Below are positions 20,824 to 31,934 of a DNA stretch of 64,000 bases, in pieces. The stretch's first letter is position 1, and each line of letters begins with the position of its first letter. The stretch is from Pseudomonadota bacterium (GTDB lineage: Bacteria; Pseudomonadota; Gammaproteobacteria; Burkholderiales; JAKAFK01). Position numbers and translations under genes: made by a program. The notes beneath the pieces were generated by a model, which saw nothing but the letters and a program-made list of their open reading frames with translations, had not been told where the DNA came from and searched no databases. The stretch is taken from NCBI GenBank assembly GCA_021817985.1, contig JAKAFK010000006.1, positions 28,839-92,838 of the forward strand, in the 5' to 3' direction.

Positions 20824-21771
20824 TCACAAGAGCACATCCTTGTAAACGCCCACCCGTTTCAGGACGCGCCTCAGGCTTTGCAGGGCTTCCACCTGGATCT
20901 GGCGCACGCGCTCCCTCGTGAGGGCCAGCTGGTCCGCCAGTTCCTCCAAGGTCGCGATTTCCTGACCATTGAGACCGAAACGGCGCTCGATGATCCAGCG
21001 CTGCTTCTCGCTCAGCTCGCGCAGCCATGCCTGCACCCGGTATCGGCGTTCGCCCTCCTGAAACACCTCTTCCGGCATCAAGGACGCCTCGTCCGGAATC
21101 GCTTCGCCGACCGACAGCATGGGGTCGACATCCAGCGGGGCGTCAAGGGAAGCCATCCGTTCGTTGAAGCTCAGGAGCTCGCGCACCTCCTCGACTGGTT
21201 TTTGCATCAGGTGAGCGACATCCTCGACCGTGGGATCGGTCCCGCCCTGCCCCTCCAGATGCCGCATGGCGCGCAAACAGGTGTTGAGCTCCTTGATGAT
21301 ATGCACCGGCAACCGGATGGTGCGTGACTGATTCATGATGGCCCGCTCGATGTTTTGGCGGATCCACCACGTCGCGTAGGTCGAAAACCGAAAGCCGCGC
21401 TCCGGATCAAACTTCTCCAGCGCATGGATGAGTCCGAGATTGCCCTCTTCGACCAAGTCGAGCAACGGCATGCCTCGATTCGTGTAATGCTTCGCGATGT
21501 TCACGACCAAACGCAGATTGTGCTCGATCATCTTCTGCCGCGCAGGAAAATCACCCTGGCGGACGCGCCGCGCGAGCGCCAACTCCTCGCCCGCCGTCAA
21601 GAGCCGGTTATGGCCGATTTCCGCCAAATACGTTTGGGTGACATCGACGTGGAAGTCGGCCGCACGCTCGTCTTCCCGCTCTGGCTGCTCGCCCTGCAGT
21701 CCCCACAAGGGGGAGGCGAGCTCTTCATCGAATGACCGCTCAAGCTCATCGGGAGAGTGTTCTCGAGTCAT
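20824..21771 (-). CDS. rpoS: RNA polymerase sigma factor RpoS (sigma-S/38)
   Basis: A 315-residue group 2 sigma-70 factor for stationary-phase and general stress transcription. Region 1.2 ([20 protein letters not shown]), region 2 ([36 protein letters not shown]), region 3 and the region 4 helix-turn-helix ([21 protein letters not shown]) are clear. The length is close to E. coli RpoS (330). ATG 21771 follows GGAGGACGGGACT. The nlpD-rpoS order is conserved in Beta/Gammaproteobacteria. A long untranslated leader (see 21772-22306) offers room for post-transcriptional control. Confidence 0.97.
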   Translation of the reverse strand: MTREHSPDELERSFDEELASPLWGLQGEQPEREDERAADFHVDVTQTYLAEIGHNRLLTAGEELALARRVRQGDFPARQKMIEHNLRLVVNIAKHYTNRGMPLLDLVEEGNLGLIHALEKFDPERGFRFSTYATWWIRQNIERAIMNQSRTIRLPVHIIKELNTCLRAMRHLEGQGGTDPTVEDVAHLMQKPVEEVRELLSFNERMASLDAPLDVDPMLSVGEAIPDEASLMPEEVFQEGERRYRVQAWLRELSEKQRWIIERRFGLNGQEIATLEELADQLALTRERVRQIQVEALQSLRRVLKRVGVYKDVLL

Positions 21772-22306
21772 AGTCCCGTCCTCCAGACTTGGCCCGCGAC
21801 GACCGTCCGCTCCGATGGACGGGACCGACCACCGCCTGCGGCGGCGCTCCTGCGCATCTCACAATCCCGTACAACGGCGAAGTCGTCGGCGAGCCGGATT
21901 ATCTTGCCCATGATCTTCGAGCATGGCGCAAATCGTCAGCCAGGCGCGGTGACACTCGCGCCATGTCCGGAAGGAAACCCCTTTAGAGGTCAGGAGCCGG
22001 CATTCCACGGAAGCGGAAGGTTTGCCGCGCATCCCGATCAGTCCATTCGCGAAAGCCTCGCGCAGAACCGTCCCTGTAGCCCGTCGCCTCGTTTGGAATC
22101 GTTCTTGTGATGGACGCTCTTGGCGTCGGTGATCCTCTGCTGACACATGCTGCGACATAAGGGAATACCGGAGCCCCCAGGGCGACGACTGTGCCTAGAT
22201 CCTTGCTCGCGCGGGGGGACCCCTTCTCTCTTTATAGCAAATGGCCCGACATTGGAGCAAGACGCATTATCGCCGGAGCATCCGGCAGGCCGGGGACGCT
22301 TCGCCG
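21772..22306 (-). other. nlpD-rpoS intergenic region, probable long rpoS leader
   Basis: A good promoter (22231-22260) would start a leader of about 450 bases before rpoS. A minus-strand open frame at 21859-22158 (99 codons) has no ribosome binding site and unconvincing composition, so I do not call it a gene. No other structure is clear by eye. Confidence 0.5.
22231..22260 (-). promoter_or_regulatory. Sigma-70-type promoter upstream of rpoS
   Basis: On the minus strand TTGCTC (22260-22255) and TATAAA (22236-22231) are separated by 18 bases. It begins 47 bases after the nlpD stop and points at rpoS. Confidence 0.6.
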
Positions 22307-23152
22307 CTATTGATTGAGCGCAAGGGGGGGCTTGGGCAGATAGTCGAGGGGATTCACCGGCTGTCCGAACCGACGAATCTCGAAATGCAGTTCGACGTGC
22401 TGGGCCCCGGAGTCGCCCATCTCCGCAATTTCCTGCCCCTTGGCCACACGCTGCCCCTCGGCGACGAGCAGCTTGCTGTTATGGGCGTAGGCGCTCAGAT
22501 AGGCGTTGTTGTGCTTGATGATGACCAGGTTCCCATAGCCGTGGAGCCCGTCTCCGCAGTACACGACGTAGCCTGCGGCCGAGGCGTAGACGGGCTCGCC
22601 CGTGGTGCCTGCGATGTCGATGCCCTTGTGCCCTTGCGCCGCGTCGAATCCCCCAATGATCTTGCCTTGGGCCGGCCATTGCCATCCGAGCGCCGCATCG
22701 GTCGCTGCCGCAGTCCCTGGCGCAGGCGCCTGCGGCACACTGGACGGCGGCCTGGACGCTTCGGTCCTCGCGGCGCGCTGCGCGGTGGCCTGCGGCAATG
22801 CGCGCCTTGAAGCCCGGCGCCTGCGCTTTGGTCCCAGCCGCAAGCGTTGCCCGACCCGGATCATGTACCCAGGGCCGATTCCATTCCACCTCGCGAGGTC
22901 CTTGTAATCGAGTCCGTGATCCAGCGCGATCCCGTACAGCGTATCCCCCGCCTTGACCACATAGACGCCTCCGCCGGCCGCCCCATACGCGGGCGGACCC
23001 AGGTGCAGCGGCCGTATGCCCATGCTGTTCGTCACCGGCGCGGGCAAGGAGGCGGCGCAGCCCGCCAGCAGCCCAGCCAACGCGGCGAGCAAGAGCGTCC
23101 CGCGCAGGCCGAGGAGCGCGCCGTACCACGATGACCGGCGCGAGAAGTTCAC
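22307..23152 (-). CDS. nlpD: Lipoprotein NlpD, LysM plus degenerate LytM (M23), amidase activator
   Basis: A 281-residue lipoprotein. The lipobox LLAGC gives Cys32 as the lipidated residue. A LysM murein-binding domain follows (about 63-107, [19 protein letters not shown]), then a basic/Pro-Ala linker, then a LytM/M23 domain (about 160-275). The metal motif HKGIDIAG is kept, but the HxH motif reads VELHFEIRR with Glu in place of the first His. This matches catalytically inactive NlpD, which activates AmiC-type amidases at the septum. The gene overlaps pcm by four bases. Confidence 0.92.
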   Translation of the reverse strand: MNFSRRSSWYGALLGLRGTLLLAALAGLLAGCAASLPAPVTNSMGIRPLHLGPPAYGAAGGGVYVVKAGDTLYGIALDHGLDYKDLARWNGIGPGYMIRVGQRLRLGPKRRRRASRRALPQATAQRAARTEASRPPSSVPQAPAPGTAAATDAALGWQWPAQGKIIGGFDAAQGHKGIDIAGTTGEPVYASAAGYVVYCGDGLHGYGNLVIIKHNNAYLSAYAHNSKLLVAEGQRVAKGQEIAEMGDSGAQHVELHFEIRRFGQPVNPLDYLPKPPLALNQ

Positions 23153-23805
23153 GAGACCCCCGGGATCAGCGGGACGAACTTCACCGCTTCCAGATCGCTT
23201 TCCTTGAACCCATGCGCCGTTCGCTCGATCAGCCGCAACCGTTGCTCGCCCGCCCCGAAGGGCACCACCATGCGTCCGCCGGGCACCAGCTGGTCCAATA
23301 ATTCAGGGGCAATCATGGTTGCGGCGGCGGCCACCACGATGCCGTCGAAGGGTCCAAACTCGCCCCACCCGAGGCTTCCGTCGGCATGCTTCAGCCGCAC
23401 GTTCAGCGCACGAATTTCGCGCAGGGACTTGCGGGCCCGGCTGAGCAGCGGAGCGATCCTCTCCACCGAATAGACCTCGCGCGCAACGCGGGCGAGGATG
23501 GCCGCTTGATAGCCGCACCCGGTGCCGATCTCGAGCACCTTGTCGAGGCTGCTTCCCGCCCGCAGCACTTCCAGCATCCGCGCAACGATGTACGGATTCG
23601 AGATCGTCTGCCCATAGCCGATGGGCAAGGCGATATCCTCATAGGCGCGACTCGCCAGCGCCTCATCGACAAAGATATGCCGGGGCACCGCGTTCAGGGC
23701 CGCCAGCACGGCCTCGTCCTGCACCCCTTGTTGCCGCAAGCGCTCGACCATGCGAACCCGCGTGCGCTGCGACGTCATGCCGATGCCGGTATGTCGAATA
23801 CTCAT
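23149..23805 (-). CDS. pcm: Protein-L-isoaspartate O-methyltransferase
   Basis: A 218-residue Pcm, which methylates isoaspartyl residues with SAM to start repair of aged proteins. The SAM motif [16 protein letters not shown], the [17 protein letters not shown] substrate segment and the C-terminal [12 protein letters not shown] are present. I chose ATG 23805 because it overlaps the surE stop as ATGA, a typical coupled start; an upstream ATG in the frame adds four residues. It also overlaps nlpD by four bases, so surE-pcm-nlpD is tightly coupled. Confidence 0.95.
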   Translation of the reverse strand: MSIRHTGIGMTSQRTRVRMVERLRQQGVQDEAVLAALNAVPRHIFVDEALASRAYEDIALPIGYGQTISNPYIVARMLEVLRAGSSLDKVLEIGTGCGYQAAILARVAREVYSVERIAPLLSRARKSLREIRALNVRLKHADGSLGWGEFGPFDGIVVAAAATMIAPELLDQLVPGGRMVVPFGAGEQRLRLIERTAHGFKESDLEAVKFVPLIPGVS

Positions 23806-24545
23806 GCTTGCAACCATGCCTTCAAAGCACCCAGATTCCCGTAGTGCGTGAGGTCGACTTGCAGCGGCGTCACCGATACGGCATGCCGCGCCACGGCATG
23901 GAAATCGGTCCCCTCGCCCGCGTCCTGTGCACGTCCCGCTGCACCCACCCAGTAAACGGTCTGCCCCCTGGGATTTTGCGACTTCACCACGGGTTCCGCC
24001 TTATGCCTGCGCCCAAGCCGCGTCACTTCGACCCCGGTGAGTTGATCGAAAGGCACGTCGGGCACATTGAGGTTGAGCAAGGCAGGGGCGGACAAGGGGG
24101 TCTTGCGGAAGCGGTCCACCAACTGGGCGGCGACCCGCGCGGCGGTCTCGAAATGCTCCCCTGCCCCGCCGGCCAGCGACACTGCGAGGGCGGGGATCCC
24201 GAACAGGAACCCCTCCATCGCGGCCGCGACGGTTCCCGAATAGATGGTGTCGTCTCCCATGTTCGCACCGTGGTTGATGCCGGAGATCACCATGTCCGGC
24301 AACGCGTCGAGCATGCCGGTGAGGGCGAGATGCACGCAATCGGTCGGCGTGCCGTTCACGAAGTGGAAGCCGGCGGCGGATTGCCGCAACAGCAGCGGTC
24401 GGTCCAGGGTCAGGGAGTTGCTCGCACCACTGCGGTCACGCTCCGGGGCCACCACGACGACCTCGGCCCGCTCGGAAAGCGTCTGAGCCAGCATGGCCAA
24501 TCCCGGCGCGAAGTATCCGTCGTCATTGCTTAACAGAATTCGCAT
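23802..24545 (-). CDS. surE: 5'/3'-nucleotidase SurE
   Basis: A 247-residue SurE, a metal-dependent nucleoside-monophosphate phosphatase and stationary-phase survival protein. The metal site [13 protein letters not shown], the [13 protein letters not shown] segment and [25 protein letters not shown] are all present. ATG 24545 ([10 protein letters not shown]) is the canonical start; the TTG 12 bases upstream is less likely. First gene of the surE-pcm-nlpD-rpoS cluster. Confidence 0.95.
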   Translation of the reverse strand: MRILLSNDDGYFAPGLAMLAQTLSERAEVVVVAPERDRSGASNSLTLDRPLLLRQSAAGFHFVNGTPTDCVHLALTGMLDALPDMVISGINHGANMGDDTIYSGTVAAAMEGFLFGIPALAVSLAGGAGEHFETAARVAAQLVDRFRKTPLSAPALLNLNVPDVPFDQLTGVEVTRLGRRHKAEPVVKSQNPRGQTVYWVGAAGRAQDAGEGTDFHAVARHAVSVTPLQVDLTHYGNLGALKAWLQA

Positions 24546-24799
24546 CGGATGGTCCAAATAGGCTCATTAACGTCGGGCGGCACTCAAGACGCGCGGTGGA
24601 ACTGTGTCCACGGGGGGCCTCCCTCCCCCGCAGCACGCACACGAAATGCCAATGTCAAGTCGCGTGCAACGCACGGAGGGTCCGTTCCATCGTCCCTCAC
24701 GGTGCGGTTCCTGGTCTTGGGCCGCAGTGCTCGGCTGGATGGAATTATCTGCCAGATGCGGGGAATTAGGCAAGGCCAAGGCGCCGCCGCGCGCCTTCG

Positions 24800-25642
24800 T
24801 CACGCCACAAAATGAAGCGCAGTGGCGCCCACGCCGGCCAGCACGCAATAAAGGCCGAACGGCCGCAAGGCGGCTACCTCATGGTCCTTGAAATAGTGCA
24901 TGAGGAACCAGGTGCTGAGAAAGGCAAACACGCCGGAAAGCCCCCCCGCCGCGAGGATCGCCCCCAACGGGGCGGCGTGGCCGGCAGCCGCATGGTGGAA
25001 CAGCAGTTTCGGAACCTCGAGAATGCCCGCCGCACCGATGATGGGCGTGGCCAGCAGGAACGAAAAGCGCGCCGCCGCTTCGTAGTCGAGTCCGACCGAC
25101 AACCCCGCCACCACCGTCGCCCCTGACCGGGACATGCCGGGGATGAGCGCCATCGCCTGCGCCAGTCCGATGGCCACCGCCCGCTTGAAGCTGAGGCGTT
25201 CGAGCCCGTGCTGCGCCGCTCGTTTCTTCAGGCGATCGCCCCAGATCAGCATTACGCCATTCAGGATGAGGAAGATGGCAACAATCATGAATCCGCCGAA
25301 CAAGCGCTTCAGGGCATGTTCGAACATCAAGCCGAGAAGGCCTGCCGGAATGGAACCGGCGACGAGCAGCCATAACAGGCGCGCCTGAGGGTCGGCGAGG
25401 CTCCCGCGCGAGCGCACGGTCGCCCCGATGATGCGCGCCCAATCCCGCCAGAAATAAAGCAGCATCGCGCTGGCGGTGCCCAGGTGCAAGACCACGACGA
25501 AGGGCAGGAACCAGAACGCATCCCGGTTAATGGACCATCGCAGCAGGGCCGGGACAAGCACGCTGTGTCCTAGGCTGCTGACGGGAAAAAGCTCGGTCAC
25601 GCCTTGCATGATCGCAAGGAGATACAGGTGCAAGGTGTTCAT
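24800..25642 (-). CDS. uppP: Undecaprenyl-diphosphate phosphatase
   Basis: A 280-residue polytopic membrane enzyme (BacA/UppP) that recycles the undecaprenyl carrier for murein and other envelope polymers. The two signature regions are present: the N-terminal E-L-F-PVSSLGH and the PGMSRSGATVVAGL loop with its catalytic Arg. About seven to eight hydrophobic helices are visible. The start is ATG 25642. It is not coupled to its neighbours; 254 bases separate it from surE. Confidence 0.94.
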   Translation of the reverse strand: MNTLHLYLLAIMQGVTELFPVSSLGHSVLVPALLRWSINRDAFWFLPFVVVLHLGTASAMLLYFWRDWARIIGATVRSRGSLADPQARLLWLLVAGSIPAGLLGLMFEHALKRLFGGFMIVAIFLILNGVMLIWGDRLKKRAAQHGLERLSFKRAVAIGLAQAMALIPGMSRSGATVVAGLSVGLDYEAAARFSFLLATPIIGAAGILEVPKLLFHHAAAGHAAPLGAILAAGGLSGVFAFLSTWFLMHYFKDHEVAALRPFGLYCVLAGVGATALHFVA

Positions 25643-25851
25643 GGGAGTTCAGTTTCAGTCCTCGCCGGGACCACGAAGGACCGGCGTCAGATGATGCAAG
25701 GAGGTAGGGCGCGGTGTTGTTGCAACACGACGGGTACCCGCACAGGCCCTGTGCGAGGTCAAGCGTTGACGTCACGTTCGGGCCGACACCGGATTTTAGC
25801 AGGTCAAGATGCCGGACGCACTCCCCCTGCCCCTGACCGCGCCCCCGAGGC

Positions 25852-26178
25852 TCACGATGCGTGCTTGGCCGGTTTCGCCTCGCGCTCCATGTCATCGAGC
25901 GCCTTGCCCAAGTCCCTCAAGGCTGCCGTGAGGGCCACCAGGGATCCGCGCAGAATGCGTTCGATCGACTGGTAGCCGGCGGCCGCGTTGCGGGCACGCA
26001 CTCTTTCGACGTCGATCGCGCACTGCAGCGCGACGGCCGATACCTCTCCTTCCGTCGGTCTGCTCATGAACGGCTCGAGGATTTGTCGCCGCCGCTGCTC
26101 GAAGGCGGCGGGATCCGTCGTCGCGAGGTGGGCCAGTTCCTCGAAAATGCCTTGGTAACTTTTCGGCTCCACGGACAA
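25852..26178 (-). CDS. DUF3135-like small protein
   Basis: A protein of about 108 residues resembling DUF3135, a gammaproteobacterial family without known function. The shared part is the N-terminal helix pattern FEELAHLATTDPAAFEQRRRQILEPFM. The rest is helical, with an Arg/Ala-rich middle (DVERVRARNAAAGYQSIERI) and a Lys-rich tail. I prefer TTG 26178 because GGAGG lies 7 bases upstream; GTG 26199 is an alternative. No signal peptide is seen. Confidence 0.55.
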   Translation of the reverse strand: MSVEPKSYQGIFEELAHLATTDPAAFEQRRRQILEPFMSRPTEGEVSAVALQCAIDVERVRARNAAAGYQSIERILRGSLVALTAALRDLGKALDDMEREAKPAKHAS

Positions 26179-26404
26179 CGGCGCTCCTCCCAGAGACACG
26201 GCGCACGGTGCGCGGCATCCTTACGATTCCCCTCGATCGCCGAGGGATCCATCCCCGGGACTCGCCCGTCGAGCGCCGATATGCCCCCTTGGGCGGCGCG
26301 TCATTTGCGGGTGGCGGGAAACAATACCGGACAGACGTGAGAGGATCGTAACAGGAGCAGGCGGGCACGACGGCGCCGAAGTCAGGCGAAGCCGGGCCAG
26401 AAAG

Positions 26405-26440
26405 AAAAAACGCGGGTTGAGGATGTCTCCAAAACCCGCG
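26405..26440 (-). terminator. Intrinsic terminator after tRNA-Pro
   Basis: On the minus strand an 8-bp stem CGCGGGTT / AACCCGCG with a 14-base loop is followed by six T residues. It lies directly after the tRNA-Pro 3' end and closes the long translation operon. Confidence 0.85.
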
Positions 26441-26447
26441 TCGTTAC

Positions 26448-26524
<77 letters not shown>

Positions 26525-26602
26525 AAAACGTGCATTATAGCAGAACCCTTTCGACAGCGTCATCTCCCGCGTGCCGGCCGTCGCGCGAAGCCGGTGCCCC
26601 GG

Positions 26603-27025
26603 TCACCCCGTGGCCCCCTCACCCAGCACGGCCGGGCTGGGCAGCGGATCCGCCTGGAGGATCTCCAGCAGATCCTCTATCTCGGCACGCAAAGACCCGA
26701 CGTCGAATCCGTCCGGCGCCGGCGGAACCGCCGCCAGCCGGGGGGCGCCGGGGACCATCGTGTCTCCCAGCCGGTTTCGCGCCCCGTTGATGGTGAACCC
26801 TTGCTCGTAGAGGAGTTCCCGGATTCTGCGAATCAGAAGGACTTCGTGATGCTGATAGTAGCGGCGGTTGCCCCGCCGCTTGACGGGCTTGAGCTGCGTG
26901 AACTCCTGTTCCCAGTAGCGCAGCACATGCGGCTTCACGCCGCACAGCTCGCTGACTTCGCCGATGGCGAAGTAGCGTTTCGCCGGGATGGGCGGCAACT
27001 CATCCTTCGGAACGATGTCCGGCAT
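26603..27025 (-). CDS. MerR-family transcriptional regulator
   Basis: A 140-residue MerR-type regulator that follows ihfA in many Beta/Gammaproteobacteria. The winged helix-turn-helix is at residues 18-85 ([22 protein letters not shown], then [19 protein letters not shown]). The C-terminal part ([17 protein letters not shown]) is a short helix with no metal-binding cysteines, so it is not a classical metal sensor. Its targets are unknown. The start overlaps the end of ihfA by 26 bases. Confidence 0.88.
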   Translation of the reverse strand: MPDIVPKDELPPIPAKRYFAIGEVSELCGVKPHVLRYWEQEFTQLKPVKRRGNRRYYQHHEVLLIRRIRELLYEQGFTINGARNRLGDTMVPGAPRLAAVPPAPDGFDVGSLRAEIEDLLEILQADPLPSPAVLGEGATG

Positions 27026-27308
27026 AATTGACTTCCACCAAGGCTTTCAACTTCTGGCTGGCATGGAACGTCACGACGCGCCGTGCCGTAATGGGGATCT
27101 CTTCGCCCGTCTTCGGATTGCGTCCCGGCCGCTGGGGCTTGTTGCGCAATTGGAAGTTGCCGAACCCGGAGAGCTTCACACTGTCCCCGTTTTCCAAGGC
27201 GGCACGGATTTCTTCGAAAAACGATTCCACCATGTCCTTCGCTTCACGCTTGTTGAGGCCCACGGTCTCGAACAACAGGTCCGCCAGTTCGGCTTTTGTT
27301 AGTGTCAT
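27000..27308 (-). CDS. ihfA: Integration host factor subunit alpha
   Basis: A 102-residue HU/IHF-family DNA-bending protein. The alpha-subunit signature is clear: [32 protein letters not shown], and the beta-arm [19 protein letters not shown], which carries the intercalating proline. IHF-alpha pairs with IhfB, not in this window. ATG 27308 has GGGGAG upstream; the longer frame is rejected. It lies 10 bases after pheT, as in E. coli. Confidence 0.97.
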   Translation of the reverse strand: MTLTKAELADLLFETVGLNKREAKDMVESFFEEIRAALENGDSVKLSGFGNFQLRNKPQRPGRNPKTGEEIPITARRVVTFHASQKLKALVEVNYAGHRSEG

Positions 27309-27318
27309 GCCCTCTCCC

Positions 27319-29703
27319 CTAGGTCCGCAATTTCGCATCAAAACGCGTGCACAGCAAATCTGTCAGCGAAGCCATCGCTTCGTCCACCTGGCGCTCCGTC
27401 AGCGTCTTATGAGTATCTTGCATCAACACGCGGAATGCAAGGCTTTTTTTATCTGAATCAATACCTTTCCCACGGTAGACGTCGAAAAGGTCGACCGCCG
27501 TGACGATCTCGGGCCGGGCGTCCCGCAGGCACTCCAGCAGGACTCCAACGGCGATTCGCTCATCGACCGTCACTGCCAGGTCCCGCCTGACCTGGGGCAT
27601 CCGCGAGATCTCCGCAAAGGCCGGCAAGGCTCGACCCTTCAAGGCTTCGAGCGAAAGCTCGAATATCACCGCGGGCCGCGGCAGCGCGTACTTTTGTTGC
27701 CACTCGGGATGGATCTGGCCCACCCAGCCGACAAGCTCCTGCCCCAAGAACACCTGAGCCGATTGCCCGGGATGAAGCGCGGGGTGCGGCGCGGCCGCGA
27801 AGCGCGGCCTGTGCGGCCAGAACAAGGCCTCCACGTCGCCCTTGATGTCGTAGAAGTCCACCTCCCGCGCAGGCACCCCCCACTGTTCCGCCTTGGCTGA
27901 ACCATAGCACAAGCCTGCGATCCGGATGGGCTGCGAAAACGTTCCCTCGCCGGCATCTTCGCCGTCCCGCCTTCTCAGGAAGCAGCGACCCACTTCGAAG
28001 ATGCGCACGCGCTCCTGCGAGCGGTTGAGGTTGCAGCGCAAGGTCTCGATGAGTCCGCCCATCAGATTGGAGCGCATGACCGCCAAGTGGCTCGCGATGG
28101 GATTGCGCAGCCGAACCGGGTCGGGCTGGTGGGCAAAATCGGCTTCCCACTCCGGCGCCACGAAGCTGTAGTTGATCACTTCCTGGTAGTCGCGGGCGAC
28201 GAGCAGGCCCCTCAGCTCCGCGGTCTGCCGCACCGATTCGGGCATGGGCCGCATGTGCGATGCCCCGCGAGCGGCGCCGCTCGGCAACCGGTCATAGCCA
28301 TAAAGCCGCGCGAGCTCTTCGATCAGATCGACCTCGAGGGCGAGATCGAAGCGCGCGCTGGGCGGCAAGACGAAGAATGCCCCATCCCGCACGTCGAACG
28401 CCAGGCCCTCGCGTGCCAGCAGCGCGGCCATCTCCGTATCGTCCAGGCTCACGCCCAGGACGCGCCGTACGCGCTCCGGCCGCAGCCGGATCGGGTCACG
28501 GGCGGGCAGCGTGCCCACCCATTCGGTGATCTCGCCGCAGCGCGCGCCCGCCCCGCCCAAGCTCACGAGGAGTCTCGTGGCATACTCGAGCGCCGCGCGG
28601 GGGCCTTCGAAGTCGACCCCTCGCTCGAAGCGGTACGCGGAGTCCGAAGCCAATCCCAGGCGGCGCGCGCGTCCGGCCAGCGCACCCGGGGTGAAGAAGG
28701 CGCCTTCCAGGAAGATGTCGGTGGTCGCGCCGTCCACGGCACTGTCCTCGCCGCCCATGATCCCGGCGAGCGCCAACACCCGCCGATCATCCGCGATCAC
28801 CAGCATGTCGGCCTCCAACGACACCGTCTGCCCATTGAGCAGCATCAGCTTCTCGGCCTCGCGCGCCAGGCGCACCGTGATCGTCCCTTCCAGTTTCGCC
28901 CAGTCGAAGGCGTGCAACGGCTGCCCCCATTCGAGCATGACGTAGTTCGTCACATCCACGATGAGATTGACGGCGCGCAGCCCACTGCGCTCCAACCGGC
29001 GCACCATCCACGCCGGCGTCGCCGCCTGCGGATCGATGCCCCGGACGACCCGCCCGCAATAGCGCAAACAGGCGTGCGGCGCCGCCACGACGACCGGCAT
29101 GGCCGCTTCCTCCTCGGCCCTGACCGGGGGGCGCTCCGGCAGCGCAAGCGCGGCGCCAGTGAGCGCCGCAACCTCCCGCGCCACGCCGACGACGCCCAAG
29201 CAGTCGCTGCGGTTGGGCGTGACCTTGAGCGTGAACAGGGTGTCATCCAGATCGAGATACCGGCGCAGATCCTCCCCCACCGGGGCCTCAGGGCCAAGCA
29301 GCCAAAGCCCGTCGGCACTCTCCGCCATGCCCAGTTCCTGCGCGGAGCACAGCATGCCGAACGAACTCACGCCGCGCACCTTGGCCTCCTTGATGGTGAT
29401 GGCCGGCAGACGCGCCCCGACGCGGGCGCACGGCACCTTCGCCCCCACGTGGACGTTCTTGGCGCCGCACACGATGGTGAGCGGCGCATCGGCGCCTGCC
29501 GCCACTTGGGCGACCTGAAGGCGATCGGCGTTCGGATGCGGGGCCAGGGCCAGCACTTCGCCCACGACGACTCCATCGAAAGCGGGTGCGGCCGGCTCGA
29601 GCGCCTCCACCTCCACGCCGCCCAGGGTGAGCCGCTGGGCCAACTCGCCACTGGTCAGAGGCGGGTTGACGAAAGTCCGGAGCCAGTTTTCGGAGAATTT
29701 CAT
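27319..29703 (-). CDS. pheT: Phenylalanine-tRNA ligase beta subunit
   Basis: A 794-residue PheRS beta chain, normal length. The N-terminal tRNA-binding OB domain (about 40-150), the B3/B4 editing domain (around 210-400), B5 (from about 400) and the C-terminal anticodon-binding ferredoxin domain (about 700-794, [19 protein letters not shown]) follow in order. It forms an alpha2-beta2 enzyme with PheS. ATG 29703 lies 12 bases after a terminator-like hairpin and T-run (29716-29741); the only nearby Shine-Dalgarno-like element is GTGAG, so control of PheT synthesis separately from PheS is plausible. Confidence 0.97.
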   Translation of the reverse strand: MKFSENWLRTFVNPPLTSGELAQRLTLGGVEVEALEPAAPAFDGVVVGEVLALAPHPNADRLQVAQVAAGADAPLTIVCGAKNVHVGAKVPCARVGARLPAITIKEAKVRGVSSFGMLCSAQELGMAESADGLWLLGPEAPVGEDLRRYLDLDDTLFTLKVTPNRSDCLGVVGVAREVAALTGAALALPERPPVRAEEEAAMPVVVAAPHACLRYCGRVVRGIDPQAATPAWMVRRLERSGLRAVNLIVDVTNYVMLEWGQPLHAFDWAKLEGTITVRLAREAEKLMLLNGQTVSLEADMLVIADDRRVLALAGIMGGEDSAVDGATTDIFLEGAFFTPGALAGRARRLGLASDSAYRFERGVDFEGPRAALEYATRLLVSLGGAGARCGEITEWVGTLPARDPIRLRPERVRRVLGVSLDDTEMAALLAREGLAFDVRDGAFFVLPPSARFDLALEVDLIEELARLYGYDRLPSGAARGASHMRPMPESVRQTAELRGLLVARDYQEVINYSFVAPEWEADFAHQPDPVRLRNPIASHLAVMRSNLMGGLIETLRCNLNRSQERVRIFEVGRCFLRRRDGEDAGEGTFSQPIRIAGLCYGSAKAEQWGVPAREVDFYDIKGDVEALFWPHRPRFAAAPHPALHPGQSAQVFLGQELVGWVGQIHPEWQQKYALPRPAVIFELSLEALKGRALPAFAEISRMPQVRRDLAVTVDERIAVGVLLECLRDARPEIVTAVDLFDVYRGKGIDSDKKSLAFRVLMQDTHKTLTERQVDEAMASLTDLLCTRFDAKLRT

Positions 29704-29715
29704 ACGATCTCACAC

Positions 29716-29741
29716 AAAAACTCCTGCCGGTGCGGCAGGAG
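29716..29741 (-). terminator. Terminator-like hairpin just upstream of pheT (possible attenuator)
   Basis: On the minus strand CTCCTGCC, a 5-base loop GCACC and GGCAGGAG form a perfect 8-bp stem followed by TTTTT. It ends 12 bases before the pheT ATG, inside the 265-base pheS-pheT gap. The 3' arm contains AGGAG. No phenylalanine-rich leader peptide is seen in the gap. Confidence 0.65.
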
Positions 29742-29968
29742 ACGAATTGCGGGCTTGCGACACAAGGCATCCCGGCGATTTAAGAGACCATTCTGCACCG
29801 ACGTCGGCGCCACGGCGGCTGTGCCCTCGCCACGGAATCGATCGCCCGCTCCCGACAAGGCGCACGGGTCGGCGAATCGTCGCGGCAACCGGCCTCGCCC
29901 GTGTCCGGACGGTCGGACAAGTTCCCATGTCCGAGACGACCTCGACCGAGGGGGATCGGGCCCCAGGT

Positions 29969-31063
<1,095 letters not shown>

Positions 31064-31141
31064 TCAACTTAGGACCACGCGCGAGGGACTGCCTTGAGGC
31101 AGGCGGGCGCCTCCCCCGGGACTCCGCTCGCCGGCGGAAGC

Positions 31142-31169
31142 AAAAAAAGGAGGCCGAAGAGCCTCCTTT
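31142..31169 (-). terminator. Intrinsic terminator after rplT
   Basis: On the minus strand AAAGGAGGC, a 6-base loop and GCCTCCTTT form a 9-bp stem running into seven T residues. It lies 18 bases after the rplT stop and separates infC-rpmI-rplT from pheST. Confidence 0.88.
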
Positions 31170-31186
31170 CGTTCCCTCGACGCTCG

Positions 31187-31546
31187 TCAGGCCTGGAGAC
31201 TGGCCTTCGCCCTTTCGGCGATTTTCGCGAAGGCGTCCTTGTCGAACACGGCGAGATCGGCCAGGACCTTGCGGTCGATGTCGATCATCCCCTTCTTGAG
31301 GCCGTTCATGAAGGCGCTGTAGGTCAGGCCACACTCGCGCGCCGCCGCATTGATCCGGGCAATCCAGAGGGCGCGAAACTGACGTTTTCTTTGCCGGCGA
31401 TCGCGATAGGCATATTGCCCCGCCTTCATGACCGCTTCTTTGGCGATGCGATAGACATTGCCGCGGCGACCGCGGAACCCCTTGGCCTGGTCGAGCACCT
31501 TCTTGTGGCGGGCGTGCGCTGTCACCCCGCGTTTGACTCGTGGCAT
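31187..31546 (-). CDS. rplT: 50S ribosomal protein L20
   Basis: A 119-residue L20, an early-assembly 50S protein that in E. coli also represses translation of rpmI-rplT. The long basic N-terminal helix ([37 protein letters not shown]) and the C-terminal globular part ([21 protein letters not shown]) are typical. It starts 12 bases after rpmI. Confidence 0.98.
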   Translation of the reverse strand: MPRVKRGVTAHARHKKVLDQAKGFRGRRGNVYRIAKEAVMKAGQYAYRDRRQRKRQFRALWIARINAAARECGLTYSAFMNGLKKGMIDIDRKVLADLAVFDKDAFAKIAERAKASLQA

Positions 31547-31558
31547 GCTGGTTCCCCC

Positions 31559-31756
31559 TTACGCGTACGGCAACATGGAACGGACGCGACGCTTGTCGGT
31601 CGCATCGAGCATCGCGGTGCCGCGCAGATTGCGCTTCCGTTTCGTGGACTTCTTGGTCAGGATGTGCCGCAGGAACGCATGCGTGCGCTTGACCCCACCG
31701 CCGCCCAGGGTGCGAAACCGCTTCGCCGCACCACTCTTGGTCTTCATCTTTGGCAT
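31559..31756 (-). CDS. rpmI: 50S ribosomal protein L35
   Basis: A 65-residue L35, full length, beginning [14 protein letters not shown] and ending with the conserved [13 protein letters not shown] lies 8 bases before the ATG. It is preceded by a 178-base infC-rpmI gap with two strong hairpins that may be an L20 operator. Confidence 0.97.
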   Translation of the reverse strand: MPKMKTKSGAAKRFRTLGGGGVKRTHAFLRHILTKKSTKRKRNLRGTAMLDATDKRRVRSMLPYA

Positions 31757-31829
31757 TTCAAACTCCTTATTTATAGCCTGACGCCAGGTGCCCCGGTTGA
31801 GGCTTTGACCGACCTGACATCACTTATCG

Positions 31830-31892
31830 GGGGCACGCAAACCTGCCCGTGCCCCGCACGAACCGCCCCGTTCAACAGCCCATCACGGGGCG
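31830..31892 (-). promoter_or_regulatory. Tandem hairpins in the infC-rpmI leader, candidate L20 operator
   Basis: Two perfect 8-bp stems occur in the infC-rpmI gap: CGCCCCGT/ACGGGGCG at 31864-31892 (13-base loop) and GGGGCACG/CGTGCCCC at 31830-31855 (10-base loop). In E. coli, L20 represses rpmI-rplT by binding two structured sites upstream of rpmI. The position agrees; sequence identity to the E. coli sites was not tested. Confidence 0.45.
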
Positions 31893-31934
31893 AATCGATC
31901 CTGCGCGCCCTGCGCGCGCCGGGAATCGCGCCGC

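Noticed and set aside
21859..22158. 99-codon minus-strand frame in the rpoS leader
   Set aside because: No ribosome binding site, no recognisable fold, and it falls inside a likely untranslated leader.
29742..29968. Phenylalanine leader peptide before pheT
   Set aside because: Translation of the gap in all minus-strand frames shows no run of Phe codons ending at the hairpin.
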